Shown: positions 7,173-15,601 of the stretch, piece by piece
How positions within the stretch are numbered: the first letter of the stretch is position 1
Layout of the letters: each line of letters opens with the position of its first letter
Assembly (NCBI RefSeq): GCF_946479885.1
Contig: NZ_CAMLHM010000003.1
Span: forward strand, 62,001-126,000
DNA from: an uncultured Devosia sp.
Lineage (GTDB): Bacteria > Pseudomonadota > Alphaproteobacteria > Rhizobiales > Devosiaceae
Reading direction: 5' to 3'
Length of the DNA stretch: 64,000 nucleotides
Notes under the pieces: generated by a model
What the model saw: only the letters and a program-made list of their open reading frames with translations
What the model was told of the DNA's origin: nothing
Database searches by the model: none
Made by a program: the position numbers and the translations under genes

Positions 7173-8543
7173 CTAACGCAGGAAAAGGATGAGCGGCGCT
7201 CCGCGGCGGATTATCTGCAAGGCAAAGGTCCCGGACTGTTCCGCCAAGCCAGACGCTAACGCCTCGACGTTTCCAATGGGTGATCGGTTCATGGCAACGA
7301 TGAGGTCGCCGGCCAACATGCCAGCAGCCTCCGCAGGACTGCCTGGGGCAACCTCGGAGACGACGACGCCGGACAGTCCAAGAAGGGCTTCGTCAGGCGT
7401 GAGATCTCGTAGGGTGGCGCCTTGAAACCGCTCTGAAAGCGAGATCGCCGAGGCTTGTGGAGCCTCCCCGATCTTCGCATTCAGCTCGAGCTCGCCGCCG
7501 TTCCGCAGGATGCTTAGCTGCACTGTCGTTCCGATTGGCGCCAGCCCCATTCGGTTGCGCAGATCCACGCTGGAAACCACGCGGCGCCCACCAATAGCCA
7601 TCACGATATCACCAGGTTCGACACCGGCCAGGTCCGCAGAGGACCCGGTCTCAACGCTCGTCACCAATGCACCCCGAACCCCATCCGCGCCAAGCGCCGC
7701 GGCGAGCTCAGGCGTCAGGTCCTGGACGTTGAGGCCCAATTGACCTCGGCGGACTTCGCCATGTTCGAGAATCTGAGCCATCACCGCGGTGGCAATATTG
7801 CTTGGCACCGCAAATCCGATACCGACGTTGCCGCCAGCGGGCGCCAGGATGGCAGTGTTGATGCCGACCAGTTTGCCGTCGAGGCTGATGAGGGCGCCGC
7901 CGGAATTGCCCGGATTGATCGAAGCGTCGGTCTGGATGAAGTCTTCATAGCCTTCGATATCCAGCCCGGACCGTCCAAGGGCGCTCACAATGCCAGAAGT
8001 CACGGTCTGGCCAATGCCAAACGGGTTGCCGATAGCGACGACATAGTCGCCGACGCGCAGCTCCGATGAATCCCGGATACCGATCTCGGTCAGGTTTTCC
8101 GCATCGATCTGCAGGAGTGCGATATCAGTGGCCTGATCACTGCCGATGAGCCGCGCCGCCAGCGTGCGACCGTCTGACAGGGTTGCGGTTATTTCCTGAC
8201 CATCCGCGATGACGTGATAGTTCGTCAGAACGTAGCCGGCATCGGCATCAACGATGACACCCGAGCCGGCGCTCAACTGCACCTCCGGTTGAGGCTGCGG
8301 CAATCCAAAATAGTGTCGGAAGAAAGGGTCGCTGTAGAGCGGATTGGTAGTGGACGGCGCGACGGACTCAACGGAAATGCTGACGACGGCCGGGACAGCA
8401 TCTTCCACGACATCTGCAAGAGTTGGAATGGGCGCGACCGCAACTGTCTGGGCGACCGCCGGCGAGCAAAAAAGTGCCGCGATGGTCAGCGCTACCGCGT
8501 GGATACCGGTCCGCGCCTTGGGAACAATCAACCACAGGTTCAT
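7173..8543 (-). CDS. Do-like periplasmic serine protease (DegP/HtrA family)
   Basis: Trypsin-like HtrA protease/chaperone for misfolded envelope proteins, acting in the periplasm. 456 residues from ATG 8543, chosen because GGAG lies 7 bases upstream; an upstream TTG at 8555 overlaps that site. A signal peptide (about 1-31, ending SPAVA) is followed by the protease domain with His110 (TNYHV), Asp140 (TDIALL) and Ser214 (PGNSGGAL). Two PDZ domains follow at about 265-355 and 375-450. The gene is divergent from the heat-shock operon, with about 290 bases between the starts, which fits a shared stress response. Confidence 0.9.
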   Translation of the reverse strand: MNLWLIVPKARTGIHAVALTIAALFCSPAVAQTVAVAPIPTLADVVEDAVPAVVSISVESVAPSTTNPLYSDPFFRHYFGLPQPQPEVQLSAGSGVIVDADAGYVLTNYHVIADGQEITATLSDGRTLAARLIGSDQATDIALLQIDAENLTEIGIRDSSELRVGDYVVAIGNPFGIGQTVTSGIVSALGRSGLDIEGYEDFIQTDASINPGNSGGALISLDGKLVGINTAILAPAGGNVGIGFAVPSNIATAVMAQILEHGEVRRGQLGLNVQDLTPELAAALGADGVRGALVTSVETGSSADLAGVEPGDIVMAIGGRRVVSSVDLRNRMGLAPIGTTVQLSILRNGGELELNAKIGEAPQASAISLSERFQGATLRDLTPDEALLGLSGVVVSEVAPGSPAEAAGMLAGDLIVAMNRSPIGNVEALASGLAEQSGTFALQIIRRGAPLILFLR

Positions 8544-8712
8544 GATGGACTCCAAGAAAGCTGGCGACGCCGGTAATTGATGATCCCCCTGAAAGTTCCT
8601 TGGAATGCAGTAGGCAACCTGTCCGGGCGGTGCGGCGGCAGCGCCTCCAAGATCGCACTAAAACCGCCCCGTCGGCCTGTTCAACCGACCCAAAAAAATT
8701 TGAGTTAAGGCC

Positions 8713-8740
8713 CTTGAAACTGATTTTGTCGTTCCAAAAT
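8713..8740 (+). promoter_or_regulatory. RpoH (sigma-32)-like promoter of the hsp20 operon
   Basis: CTTGAAA at 8713-8719, a 14-base spacer, then CCAAAAT at 8734-8740. The -35 is a perfect sigma-32 box and the -10 is close to CCCCATNT. It lies about 95 bases before the hsp20-1 start, leaving room for the ROSE leader. Confidence 0.6.
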
Positions 8741-8769
8741 CAATCTTGCCGGTGGCCCGATGGGGCCCG

Positions 8770-8833
8770 GCAGTCTGGGAGGCGTTCCTCTTGGGCGCCT
8801 CTCGTATCCATGTTGCTCAAGGAGGATATGGCT
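8770..8833 (+). promoter_or_regulatory. ROSE-type RNA thermometer of hsp20-1
   Basis: GGGAGGCG (about 8777-8784) pairs with CGCCTCTC (about 8796-8803). The final hairpin is TTGCTC-AA-GGAGGA (8813-8826), in which the Shine-Dalgarno is sequestered, as known for ROSE elements of rhizobial small heat-shock genes. The start region GGAGGATATGGCTATG is also classic. Confidence 0.85.
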
Positions 8834-9310
8834 ATGAGGACAACCCTCGATTTTGCACCCCTGTATCGGTCGAGCATTGGCTTTGATCGGATGTTCAACC
8901 TGCTGGAGAATGCCAGCCGGTTGCAGTCGATCGATAGCTCGCCACCGTATGACATCACCAAGACCGGTGATGATGATTACCAGATCACCATGGCGGTTGC
9001 CGGCTTCTCGCAGGATGACCTGACGCTGACCCAGGAGCCCAACCTATTGATCGTCACGGGTCAGAAGTCCGCTGAAGACACGGGCGACTACTTGCATCGC
9101 GGTATTGCCGGCCGGTCGTTCCAGCGCCGGTTCGAGCTCGCTGACCACGTCAAGGTGGTGGGCGCTAGCTTGGTCAACGGCCTGCTGGCCGTGGAACTGA
9201 GACGGGAAATTCCCGAAGCGATGAAGCCCCGGCGCATTGAAATCGGTACGAGCGCTGGCGGTGCCGCGACGGAACCGCGCCAACTCGAGACCGACAGGCA
9301 CGCCGCCTAG
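8834..9310 (+). CDS. Hsp20/IbpA-type small heat-shock protein 1
   Basis: ATP-independent holdase chaperone. 158 residues from ATG 8834 (7 bases after GGAGGA; ATG 8828 is too close). The N-terminus MRTTLDFAPLYRSSIGFDRMF is typical of class-A rhizobial sHsps. The alpha-crystallin domain follows (YDITKTGDDDYQITMAVAGF to LVNGLLAVELRREIPE). The conserved C-terminal I-x-I/V anchor appears as RRIEIG. First gene of a heat-shock operon. Confidence 0.93.
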   Translation: MRTTLDFAPLYRSSIGFDRMFNLLENASRLQSIDSSPPYDITKTGDDDYQITMAVAGFSQDDLTLTQEPNLLIVTGQKSAEDTGDYLHRGIAGRSFQRRFELADHVKVVGASLVNGLLAVELRREIPEAMKPRRIEIGTSAGGAATEPRQLETDRHAA

Positions 9311-9327
9311 CGAGAGTACCTGAATGA

Positions 9328-9362
9328 CCACTGCGCCCGGCCTGGCGGGCTCGGCGCAGTGG
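9328..9362 (+). repeat. intercistronic inverted repeat between the hsp20 genes
   Basis: CCACTGCGCC (9328-9337) pairs perfectly with GGCGCAGTGG (9353-9362) around a 15-base loop that can itself form a small stem. It lies 24 bases before the hsp20-2 start. It may attenuate, process or stabilise the mRNA so that the two chaperones are made in different amounts. Confidence 0.6.
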
Positions 9363-9386
9363 ACCGCGTTGGAAAGGAGAACAAAG

Positions 9387-9911
9387 ATGAATGTTCGTGA
9401 TCTCATCCCCTGGGGCCGCAGCAACGACAGTCAGGCTCCATCCACTTACCGCGACGTTGAGCAGCATCCGTTTCTTTCGCTGCACCGCGAAGTAAACCGG
9501 CTGTTTGACGACGTTTTCCGCGAGTTCGATACCCGCCTTCCCTCGATTGGCCGGTTCTCCTCTCTCGGATCGGTCTGGCCCAGCGTCGAAATCTCCGAGA
9601 GCGACAGCCAGGTCACCGTCACGGCCGAGGTACCGGGCCTGGACGAAAAGGACATAGATGTCCTGCTCGACGATGGCGTGCTGACGCTCCGTGGTGAAAA
9701 GCGATCGGAAAGCGCGGACAACGGGCGTCAATTCTCTGAGCGCTACTACGGCCGCTTCGAGCGCCGGATTCCCCTCGGCTTCGAGGTCGAAGAGGAGAAG
9801 GTGGCCGCCTCGTTCCAGAACGGTCTGCTTACCGTCACGCTGCCGAAGTCGGCCTCGGCTCAGTCAAGGGTAAAACGGATTGAGATCAATGCTCAGGGCA
9901 ATGTGCACTGA
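9387..9911 (+). CDS. Hsp20-family small heat-shock protein 2
   Basis: Second sHsp, 174 residues from ATG 9387, which follows GGAAAGGAGA. It is of the HspH/class-C type: MNVRDLIPWG N-terminus, then PSVEISESDSQVTVTAEVPG and LDDGVLTLRGEK of the alpha-crystallin domain, ending in KRIEIN as the I-x-I anchor. It differs clearly from the upstream paralogue, so the operon probably supplies two classes of subunits. The downstream small gene begins 43 bases after the stop. Confidence 0.92.
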   Translation: MNVRDLIPWGRSNDSQAPSTYRDVEQHPFLSLHREVNRLFDDVFREFDTRLPSIGRFSSLGSVWPSVEISESDSQVTVTAEVPGLDEKDIDVLLDDGVLTLRGEKRSESADNGRQFSERYYGRFERRIPLGFEVEEEKVAASFQNGLLTVTLPKSASAQSRVKRIEINAQGNVH

Positions 9912-9954
9912 GCCCTCTAGCGGCTGCGTGTCGGTATCCAATGAAGAGGCTGAA

Positions 9955-10263
9955 ATGTTGCTAGATGTCGAGACCAGAGCCTACAACGACATCGACGAAT
10001 TGAATGTGTCGCGCAGCGACCTTGTGGGCTACTTCCATCCGCGCGAGATCGTCACCGACGCGACCCTCTCGCTGGCCCGCAAGCGCGCCCTGCTCGCCTT
10101 CTGGTCGTCGGACTTCAATGCCATTCGGGGCGCCCCGGCGCTTAGGCGTTCGGGTCACGGCGTGACGACCACGATTGACGCCTTGAAGGCAGCCCTTAGC
10201 CAACTAGACGATGCAATCATCGTGCCCATGGCAAGCGGGCCGGAGCCGGCTTTGCGAGGTTGA
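9955..10263 (+). CDS. small protein associated with Hsp20 operons
   Basis: 102 residues from ATG 9955, with GAAGAGG a few bases upstream. The core LARKRALLAFWSSDFNAIRG, then APALRR and TIDALKAAL, matches a small conserved family usually annotated as hypothetical and often found beside Hsp20 genes in alphaproteobacteria (pattern: KRALLASWASD...APALRRL...VDAILDAL). Function unknown; co-expression with the heat-shock operon is inferred from position. Confidence 0.7.
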   Translation: MLLDVETRAYNDIDELNVSRSDLVGYFHPREIVTDATLSLARKRALLAFWSSDFNAIRGAPALRRSGHGVTTTIDALKAALSQLDDAIIVPMASGPEPALRG

Positions 10264-10271
10264 TATCTCCA

Positions 10272-10295
10272 CGTCCCGGCCTTGCGGTCGGGGCG
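10272..10295 (+). terminator. hairpin ending the heat-shock operon
   Basis: A 10-bp stem (CGTCCCGGCC with GGTCGGGGCG, two G-U pairs) with a TTGC loop, 8 bases after the stop of the Hsp20-associated gene. No T-run. Confidence 0.55.
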
Positions 10296-10638
10296 CATAG
10301 GTACTCCAGCCCCCGCTTTGAATGTCTGCTATTCGGGGGGCGGACGCCGTAAGCCGTCGGTCTGCTGGCGGCCCCATTTCGGCCGATTGGCTCGCGGGGA
10401 AGCGCTACATTCCTGGTCAAACGTCCGGGCCAAGGCTTCTTGTAGGCCCCGCTACTTTCTCAACCCTGGTTGATGCAGTTACTGCAGCGCGAAAATTAGC
10501 GAAAACGCACATTTTTGCGAGTCTGGCGTTCAAGCACTTAGTGTTCGGAGACGTTATTGCCAGCCTCGAGACAGGGGAGGCAGCCAACCATCCCTGAGAG
10601 AAGGAGTGGGCTATGCAGCTGTAAAAGACGGCGTCCGA
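10296..10638. other. gap with a three-codon ORF behind a strong Shine-Dalgarno
   Basis: No convincing protein-coding signal was seen. Near its end AAGGAG (10601-10606) precedes ATG 10613, but the frame stops after ATG CAG CTG at TAA 10622-10624. This looks like the start region of a gene whose body has been lost, right beside the end of the relaxase gene. Confidence 0.4.
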
Positions 10639-12093
10639 TCAAGGCACCATCTCCAGCGCATCAGCTACCCCTCTTAGTCGAGCATGTTGGTCCGGGGTCA
10701 TTTCCTCGCGCAGTGATGTCAGTTCTTCGAAGATTTCGGATTTTCTCACCCAGTCCGCCTTCACGACAGCCAACTCGGCAAGTAGCCGTTCCTTCTCGAT
10801 GCGCAGGCTTTCGCGCTCGGTGGCAGCTTTGTCACGCTCGGCCTGTGCGGCCTTCCTGTCCTTGTCCAATTCTTGCATTTTGCGGTGAACCGTCTGGAAG
10901 ATCGGCCCGACGAGGTGCCAGATCGGCCCTATCAAGTTACGGCTGTGCGCGTCCATGCTGAACGTGCCCTTTTCATCTCGCTTGACCTTTTCAGTGGCCA
11001 TAACCTCCGCGGCCCGCGTCAGGCCCGCAATCATCTTTTGCCAATTGGTGTCCGCCGCTACCTTGTTCTCGGCGAGTTCGGCTTGTGCCCTCTCAAGCGC
11101 TTTCAGCTTCTGCTCAAGGTGGGCCCTTTCGCCGGCCAGCAGCGTCAGCTCATGTGCGTGACCGGACTTAGCTTTGGCCAGCGCTTCGAGCTCCGCATCG
11201 AGACGGGACCTCTCCGCAGCGAACGCAGCCAGCTCACGCTCGCGCAGAGCGGCGAAATCTGCCTTGACCGTATCGAGCTGCTCCTGCTCGTGATCAAGAG
11301 CTTTCCTATCGTCTTGGATCGATGCGAGCGTCACCTCCTGCTTTTCCACTAACTCGGCATACTGGGCTTTCGCCGCCTTGGCCTCGTCCAGCGCCAGCTG
11401 TGTCTCCTTGGACTTCTTCGCCTCGATCTGACGGTACGTGTTGTGGTGCGTGTGAACGGCGCCCGTTACCTCTTTCGGCTCGCCCCGGTGCAGGCCCAAG
11501 CAGGCCATTTCTTCGGCATACCAATCCTGCAGGGCGATGCACTTTTCCGAGGCATCATGCTTGTTGCCGCCAAATACCTTGCGATACGAAACCCATAGCG
11601 CCGTACCGCGCTTGGTCGACTTTTCGTATGTGGGGATAACAAAGACGGCCAGATGCGGTGTCTTCTCGTCCATATCCAGCCGGACTTGGGCAACCCGTCC
11701 AGGGAACTTCCGATTGAACACCTCGATGTTGTAATCGGTCCACCCTTGAATCTTGTCGGGGTCATAGCCCTCGCGCCCGTCGTCATAGAGGAAGTACTCG
11801 GGGCTGGCTCCCACATGAAAGTCGGCGAGCAGACCCGCATTGTCGGAACGACGCCGAGCGCCGAGCACTTCAGTGACGCGATCGACCGCGGCGATTAGAT
11901 CCGTCGGATCCTCGAGCCCCAAGTTTGGCACCCAGAACTGGTTGAGGTGGGAACGGCTACGATCAACATGGATACTGGTGTCGGAGCGTATTCCATGCGC
12001 GTGGGCTTGCCCAATCGCGGTACGACTGCAGCGTGAGTTGATGCGGATGATGGCGTATTGCTTTTCCATAGCCGGATCGTCCGACAGGTCCAT
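10639..12093 (-). CDS. MobV-family (Mob_Pre) plasmid relaxase
   Basis: Relaxase that nicks an oriT for conjugative mobilisation. The N-terminal ~200 residues carry Mob_Pre motifs: RINSRCSRTAIGQAHAHG and then DTSIHVDRSRSHLN early on, and RLDMDEKTPHLAVFVIPT near 140-157, with the conserved His that helps bind metal. A long coiled coil rich in Glu, Lys, Ala and Gln fills about 225-440, usual for this family. ATG 12069 (MEKQYAIIRINS) is a likely alternative start; neither start has a strong ribosome site. No plasmid replication gene or integrase is adjacent, so this is a chromosomal mobilisable remnant. Confidence 0.88.
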   Translation of the reverse strand: MDLSDDPAMEKQYAIIRINSRCSRTAIGQAHAHGIRSDTSIHVDRSRSHLNQFWVPNLGLEDPTDLIAAVDRVTEVLGARRRSDNAGLLADFHVGASPEYFLYDDGREGYDPDKIQGWTDYNIEVFNRKFPGRVAQVRLDMDEKTPHLAVFVIPTYEKSTKRGTALWVSYRKVFGGNKHDASEKCIALQDWYAEEMACLGLHRGEPKEVTGAVHTHHNTYRQIEAKKSKETQLALDEAKAAKAQYAELVEKQEVTLASIQDDRKALDHEQEQLDTVKADFAALRERELAAFAAERSRLDAELEALAKAKSGHAHELTLLAGERAHLEQKLKALERAQAELAENKVAADTNWQKMIAGLTRAAEVMATEKVKRDEKGTFSMDAHSRNLIGPIWHLVGPIFQTVHRKMQELDKDRKAAQAERDKAATERESLRIEKERLLAELAVVKADWVRKSEIFEELTSLREEMTPDQHARLRGVADALEMVP

Positions 12094-12120
12094 GAAAATT
12101 CAAAATCCAGAAAGCCAGAT

Positions 12121-12192
12121 TCCCGCTTCGCCAGAAAAAGCGGGAACTCACTTTGCACTTTTGGGGCCCCGGCTGCGCCACCCCAAAAGTGC
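12121..12192. other. candidate oriT: two adjacent inverted repeats upstream of mob
   Basis: Repeat 1: TCCCGCTT (12121-12128) with AAGCGGGA (12138-12145). Repeat 2: GCACTTTTGGGG (12155-12166) with CCCCAAAAGTGC (12181-12192), perfect over 12 bp with a 14-base loop and partly extended by GAACTCAC/GTGAGCTC. MobV origins are known to lie just 5' of mob and to contain inverted repeats, and this is that place. The nick site is not identified. Confidence 0.5.
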
Positions 12193-13275
12193 GTGAGCTC
12201 TCCGAGGGCCTGGCAGGGGCCTTTGCGGACTTGGTGGTGCTGATTTGGTTGATCCGACCCCCCTTCGCCTGCGGCAGGGGAGTAGAGCCTGCCGGCTCGG
12301 ACCAGAGCATTTTGCCGAGACTAGAAGCCAGCTTGTCCGTGTCCTGACGATGACCCGGGGCTACCAACAAGAGCATACGCCTCATGTGTATTGCCGTTAT
12401 CTAGAGGTAGCCACCAATAACAATGACCGGCCAGCTGGGGCGCACCCGACGCCGCGTTGGCTTGGCGAACAAGGTCCAGTCGTCTGCCGTAGGCCCGACT
12501 ACACGGTGGTCTGCTGGCGGTTGATACATGCGTGTCCCCTGGCGCCACGCTAGACATGGCTCCGCCCGCGCATGTTTGCGTCGGAAGCGTTCGGTGAAGT
12601 GAAACGGGCTTTTTTGCGCCCACTGCGAATATAATGCCCCCCGTCTGCGGGGCGGCATATACTAGATCTAGTTGTTTCGGTCTGATTTTGCCCTTTAAGT
12701 TGTTGGGCGTCGAGGATTCGTGGACCTTTTCGTGCCTAAGCTTCGGTTGCCCCGCCGTTGTTGGTCGTCTTGGCTGAGAGGGCCTTGAGTTCGACAGCCC
12801 GGAAGCGACGCCGTCTGTCTGAGCCGCGCCAACCACCGCGCGTTTGCCCTACAGCCGGCGGCGCGGACCAACCAAGACGATTACGCCCCTATACAACCAC
12901 ATTAACAGCGTCAGACGCGCCAGACATTGAGATACAATATTCGGCAGGCGTCTTTGTCCAACCCAACTCGAGGGGGCGCGGGATAGACACTCAAAGCAAG
13001 TAACAAAGAGGGCTGCATAAGTGTCGGTCCGGCTTTTGGCCATGCAGGAATGTGTCCTGGCCTATGCTTAGGATGCATGGCAAAGGCCGCCGTTAACCAC
13101 AGGAGCCCAGATTAGGGCCGCCATTACAAGGGCTTAGGGGCTCAATCGGTTCGCGCGTTTACCAATGCGACGCTTTGACCTTGTCCGGCTGGTAAATGAC
13201 ATCTAAACAAAACATTGACCGTTGGGCTCAATACATCTACGAAACGAGCCGCGGCGTTAATTGTGAGGAATTTAG
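12193..13275. other. about 1.1 kb without a convincing gene
   Basis: Open frames here have no recognisable domain, poor codon character and no ribosome sites. Features seen are a GC hairpin near 12635-12657 (CCCCG...CGGGG inside a near-palindrome) and the palindrome ACTAGATCTAGT at about 12661-12672. The stretch probably contains the far boundary of the mobilisation remnant and the promoter of the next gene, but neither can be placed. Confidence 0.4.
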
Positions 13276-13638
13276 ATGCGTAAGCTGATCACGACTTTGG
13301 CAATGGCAGGCGTGCTCGGCCTTGGAACGGCGTCTGCTACCTCTGCCGCTCCGGTTCCCGGTTTCGAGGGCCTTTATAGCGCGGTAGCCGTGGCTTGCAG
13401 CGTGCCCACCGGCACTCTCGCCGCCTGTGAGGCAGCCATCAACGCCTATGCGGCCGCTCTCGTGGCCAATGTCGACATCTCGGTCGCCAACAAGTCCTTC
13501 CAGGAACTGCGCGGCGAGGTCTTCACGGCCAACGAGCCCGACCAGCCCTTCCAGGCTGACGTCGATGCCCTGTTCGAGCTGCTGCTGCCCGAGTCCGGCG
13601 CCATCGCGCCCGCAGCCAGCCCCACCGTTCCGGGCTAA
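13276..13638 (+). CDS. small secreted hypothetical protein (120 aa)
   Basis: A signal peptide (MRKLITTLAMAGVLGLGTAS, cleavage near TSA-AP) precedes an acidic, Ala-rich mature part with two Cys (ACSVPTGTLAACEAA), which could form a disulfide, and ends APAASPTVPG. No known domain. GAGGA lies 8 bases before ATG 13276. Monocistronic: it is followed by a good terminator. It stands just before the exopolysaccharide locus, but no functional link is shown. Confidence 0.75.
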   Translation: MRKLITTLAMAGVLGLGTASATSAAPVPGFEGLYSAVAVACSVPTGTLAACEAAINAYAAALVANVDISVANKSFQELRGEVFTANEPDQPFQADVDALFELLLPESGAIAPAASPTVPG

Positions 13639-13666
13639 TAGACCCCGAAGGGTCCTGACAGTTTCG

Positions 13667-13695
13667 AACCCGGCCTCTTCGGAGGTCGGGTTTTT
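13667..13695 (+). terminator. rho-independent terminator
   Basis: AACCCGGCCTC and GAGGTCGGGTT form an 11-bp stem (one G-U) with a TTCG tetraloop, followed by TTT within a T5 run at 13691-13695. This is the most canonical terminator in the window. A smaller GACCC/GGGTC hairpin precedes it at about 13641-13654. Confidence 0.88.
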
Positions 13696-14137
13696 GTGTT
13701 TGCCTCGGATCGAGAAAATACTTGGCGGCCCCCCGTTTGATTGGAGTGCTCAAGTAATTACGATCGTGGGAGGCGCCGGGAGCGTCGGGGTGGTCGCGAG
13801 GTCTCGGCTACGGGTGTCAGCCGGTCGGCAACGGCGAAACCTTTGAAAAAGATGACGATTTGACGATAATTGACGATGCGCGCCGTGCAGGCAAGCCATG
13901 CAGGATCGCGAAGGATGTCGTCGCTTATGAGCGGGGAATTTCCGCCAACAGGTCCAAAACGCGCCAAAACGCGTATCTAGCCTCGGTTGCCACAGCAAAA
14001 ATGCATAGCTTGCCACTCCTGCATTAACCCAGATGCGAGGTCTGAAGTTTTTTGCTGTTGGAATTAGTTCATTGTTTGATAACCTTGTTTTTGCGGCAAG
14101 TTAGACCCTCTGATGGTCGGTGTCAGGCGAGTATCCA
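13696..14137. other. upstream region of the exopolysaccharide locus
   Basis: No gene is seen. Three direct TGACGAT repeats start at 13853, 13861 and 13871, and an AT-rich stretch at about 14045-14100 precedes the first gene and probably contains its promoter. Confidence 0.4.
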
Positions 14138-14935
14138 ATGAACGATCTTAATACGCTCAAGGACGTACGTTTCGCGACGGCGCAAATGGATATCGATTTG
14201 GCTGGCGCCCTCAGTGGCGACGTCGAGTCCCGGTTTGGTTCGCGCACCGAACGCGTCAGCTGGCAGAATGGCCTCACGATGCGCCTGCCGCGCCGCGGTC
14301 AGCCGCTGTTCGTTGAATCGGCCCGCCGGACCCGTCACCTGGTCGCCAAACGCGTGTTCGACTTTGTGGCCTCCGCCGGCGCACTTGTGGCGTTGCTGCC
14401 GTTCTTTGTGATCCTGGCGGTGGTTATCAAGGCCACCAGCAAGGGGCCCGTGCTGTTCCGCCAGGAGCGGGAAGGGCGCTGGGGCAAGCCGTTCATGGCG
14501 TACAAGTTCCGCTCGATGAAGGTCGAGGAATGTGACCTCTCCGGCGTCGCCCAGACGGTGAAGGACGACCCGCGGGTGACCGCCATCGGTCGGCTGATGC
14601 GGCGCACCAGCATCGATGAATTGCCGCAGCTCCTCAACGTGCTGATGGGCGACATGTCGCTGGTCGGCCCGCGTCCTCATGTGTCTGGCATGCGTGCCGG
14701 CGGCATGAGCTACAAGGAACTCGTGCCCTACTATGACCAGCGGCTGGAAATGCTGCCCGGTCTTACCGGTTGGGCGCAGGTCAACGGACTGCGCGGTCCC
14801 ACTGAGCGCGCCGACCGTGCCCGAGCCCGTGTCGACCACGACCTCGCCTATATCCAGAACTTCTCGTTCTGGCTGGACCTGCACATTATTGGCCAGACGA
14901 TCCGGCACGAATTCGTCGGTGGCACCGGCCACTGA
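14138..14935 (+). CDS. undecaprenyl-phosphate sugar phosphotransferase (initiating, ExoY-like)
   Basis: Transfers the first sugar-1-phosphate to undecaprenyl phosphate, starting repeat-unit assembly at the inner membrane. About 265 residues of the short ExoY type, lacking the multi-helix N-terminus of WbaP/WcaJ. After a ~65-residue cytoplasmic leader comes KRVFDFVASAGALVALLPFF (membrane hairpin), FRQEREGRWGKPF, YKFRSM, DELPQLLNVLMGDMSLVGPR and the terminal LPGLTGWAQVNG. ATG 14138 (AGGCGAG upstream) is preferred over GTG 14120. First gene of the locus. Confidence 0.9.
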   Translation: MNDLNTLKDVRFATAQMDIDLAGALSGDVESRFGSRTERVSWQNGLTMRLPRRGQPLFVESARRTRHLVAKRVFDFVASAGALVALLPFFVILAVVIKATSKGPVLFRQEREGRWGKPFMAYKFRSMKVEECDLSGVAQTVKDDPRVTAIGRLMRRTSIDELPQLLNVLMGDMSLVGPRPHVSGMRAGGMSYKELVPYYDQRLEMLPGLTGWAQVNGLRGPTERADRARARVDHDLAYIQNFSFWLDLHIIGQTIRHEFVGGTGH

Positions 14936-15027
14936 GTACCCGGGCGGTACGAGGCGCAAAGGCTGTCATCTATTTGGCAATATTTGCATGAGACAAGCTA
15001 TGCCTCCCGCCGATACTGGATTCCCGA

Positions 15028-15600
15028 ATGAAGCTGAAGCATCTGGACGTCACGGACGTTGTTGAAATCACGCCCGTGCGGCATGGCGACGATCGGGGAT
15101 ACTTCTCCGAGACCTTTCGGGACGAGTGGTTCCGAACCAATGTCGCGGATCTGACCTTCGTGCAGGAAAACCAGTCGCTGAGCCGCGCCGTTGGCGTGGT
15201 GCGCGGTCTGCACTTCCAAAGCCATCCCGCCGCGCAAGGCAAGCTGGTGCGATGCGTCGCCGGAGCCATCTTCGATGTCGCGGTGGACATTCGCCGGGGA
15301 TCGCCGACCTTCGGCAAATGGGTGGCCGCCACGCTCACCGCGGATGAGGGCAACCAGCTTTGGGTGCCGGTCGGTTTTCTTCACGGTTTTTGCACCCTGG
15401 TGCCTGACACGATCGTCTCCTACAAGGTGACGAACTACTACGACCGCGCGTGTGACAAGGGCGCGGCCTGGAACGACGCCGATATCGGCGTTATCTGGCC
15501 CGACCTGGCCGACCCTGAAACGCTCTCGCCCAAGGACCGGCAGCAACCTTTGCTCCGCGACCTGCCGGCATATTTCGATTTTGCCGCAGCGGAGAACTGA
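15028..15600 (+). CDS. rmlC: dTDP-4-dehydrorhamnose 3,5-epimerase
   Basis: Third step of dTDP-L-rhamnose synthesis. 190 residues, family length. Cupin motifs are visible: [15 protein letters not shown] near 18-32, [18 protein letters not shown] near 48-65 with the catalytic His, and [12 protein letters not shown] near 118-130. The ribosome site is weak. It is followed after one base by rmlB, and the order C-B-D-A is tightly packed. Confidence 0.93.
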   Translation: MKLKHLDVTDVVEITPVRHGDDRGYFSETFRDEWFRTNVADLTFVQENQSLSRAVGVVRGLHFQSHPAAQGKLVRCVAGAIFDVAVDIRRGSPTFGKWVAATLTADEGNQLWVPVGFLHGFCTLVPDTIVSYKVTNYYDRACDKGAAWNDADIGVIWPDLADPETLSPKDRQQPLLRDLPAYFDFAAAEN

Positions 15601-15601
15601 T

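Noticed and set aside
12321..12836. Minus-strand frame of about 170 codons upstream of mob
   Set aside because: No ribosome site, no domain, and composition unlike the neighbouring real genes.
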